This document shows, one piece after another, positions 21,730 to 22,001 of a stretch of DNA of 22,001 nucleotides (position 1 is the stretch's first letter; every line of letters begins with the position of its first letter). This DNA comes from CAZNMF01 sp964573795. Its GTDB lineage: Bacteria; Acidobacteriota; Vicinamibacteria; Vicinamibacterales; SCN-69-37. The notes beneath the pieces are model-generated. The model had not been told where the DNA came from. It ran no database searches and saw nothing but the letters and a program-made list of their open reading frames with translations. Location: NCBI GenBank assembly GCA_964573795.1, contig CAZNMF010000100.1:1-22001 (forward strand), given 5' to 3'. A program made the translations under genes and the position numbers.

Positions 21730-22001
21730 CCGACGACGTCTCGACAGAGCTGTCACGCGAGCGGACCGGCCTCTCCCACCATCGGACCGATCTGTCCGAA
21801 GCGCGCACCGGGCTCTCGCACGAGCGGACGGACCTGGGCTTCCAGCGCACGGCGATGGCACACGAGCGCACGCTCATGGCGTGGATTCGCACGGCGGTGT
21901 CGCTGATTTCCTTCGGCTTCACGATCTACAAGGCCTTCGATTTCAAGGATGCCGGGCGGCCCGTCAATATCCACGAGCTGATCAGCCCGCGCGAGTTCGC
22001 G
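21726..22001 (+). CDS. DUF202 membrane protein with N-terminal heptad repeats (3' truncated by window end)
   Basis: The ATG at 21726 overlaps the stop of the DUF1622 gene by 4 bp. Ninety-two codons are visible. The segment HERTLMAWIRTAVSLISFGF is the DUF202/YidH signature, with the first hydrophobic helix at about residues 52-70. Before it, the pattern RT plus five variable residues repeats with an exact 7-residue spacing: Arg at 13, 20, 27, 34, 41, 48 and 55, each followed by Thr. This extends the family's normal ERT-LAW-RT pair backward by five units, forming a long amphipathic helix. The role of DUF202 is not established. The C-terminal part lies beyond the window. Confidence 0.9.
   Translation, partial: MTDDVSTELSRERTGLSHHRTDLSEARTGLSHERTDLGFQRTAMAHERTLMAWIRTAVSLISFGFTIYKAFDFKDAGRPVNIHELISPREFA

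Overview
This window is about 22 kb of high-GC DNA with long antisense shadow frames, typical of roughly 68-70% GC bacteria (GC judged by eye). A VWA protein of the type often called 'VWFA-related Acidobacterial domain' (17585-18547), many small predicted outer-membrane barrels and numerous palindromic intergenic repeats suggest Acidobacteriota, possibly Vicinamibacteria. This is inference from gene content; there is no rRNA or other marker gene.

Layout. 1-2400: the 3' end of an unidentified, possibly methyltransferase, gene; a small membrane protein with a PH-like fold; a minus-strand AbiEii-like nucleotidyltransferase followed by a small overlapping partner (toxin-antitoxin-like, order reversed relative to classical AbiE); then a repeat field with a 46-bp hairpin and a 52-bp tandem array, ending at a minus-strand tRNA-Leu(CAA). 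2489-6130: a cNMP-binding/DUF1003 fusion, then a Tat-exported MsrB with a DipZ-type thiol-disulfide transporter, which together look like an extracytoplasmic methionine-sulfoxide repair pair, then a short basic protein. 6377-12773: seven consecutive plus-strand genes for exported proteins, including at least four and probably five outer-membrane barrels, a lipoprotein and a helical secreted protein. 12770-16695: three minus-strand genes, namely a histidine-kinase-like ATPase, a Crp/Fnr regulator, and a 755-residue envelope protein whose gene lies just upstream of the Crp gene. 16888-20171: plus-strand exported proteins (lipocalin-like lipoprotein, VWA protein, small membrane protein, second Omp85-type barrel). 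20355-22001: a formylglycine-generating-type enzyme with both active-site cysteines, followed by two tightly packed membrane genes (DUF1622 and a DUF202 protein cut by the window end).

The main theme is envelope biology: nearly every gene right of 3600 encodes an exported, outer-membrane or inner-membrane protein. The most unusual non-coding signal is a family of nested palindromes (8189-8250, 17508-17572, and a decayed copy near 9901-9955). In the two intact copies the stems differ in sequence but remain perfectly paired, while the loops are invariantly TTCA and TGAA, which are complementary to each other. The most unusual protein signal is a run of seven exact 7-residue Arg-Thr repeats at the start of the DUF202 protein. 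No phage, IS element, CRISPR array or complete known defence system other than the AbiEii-like pair was found.
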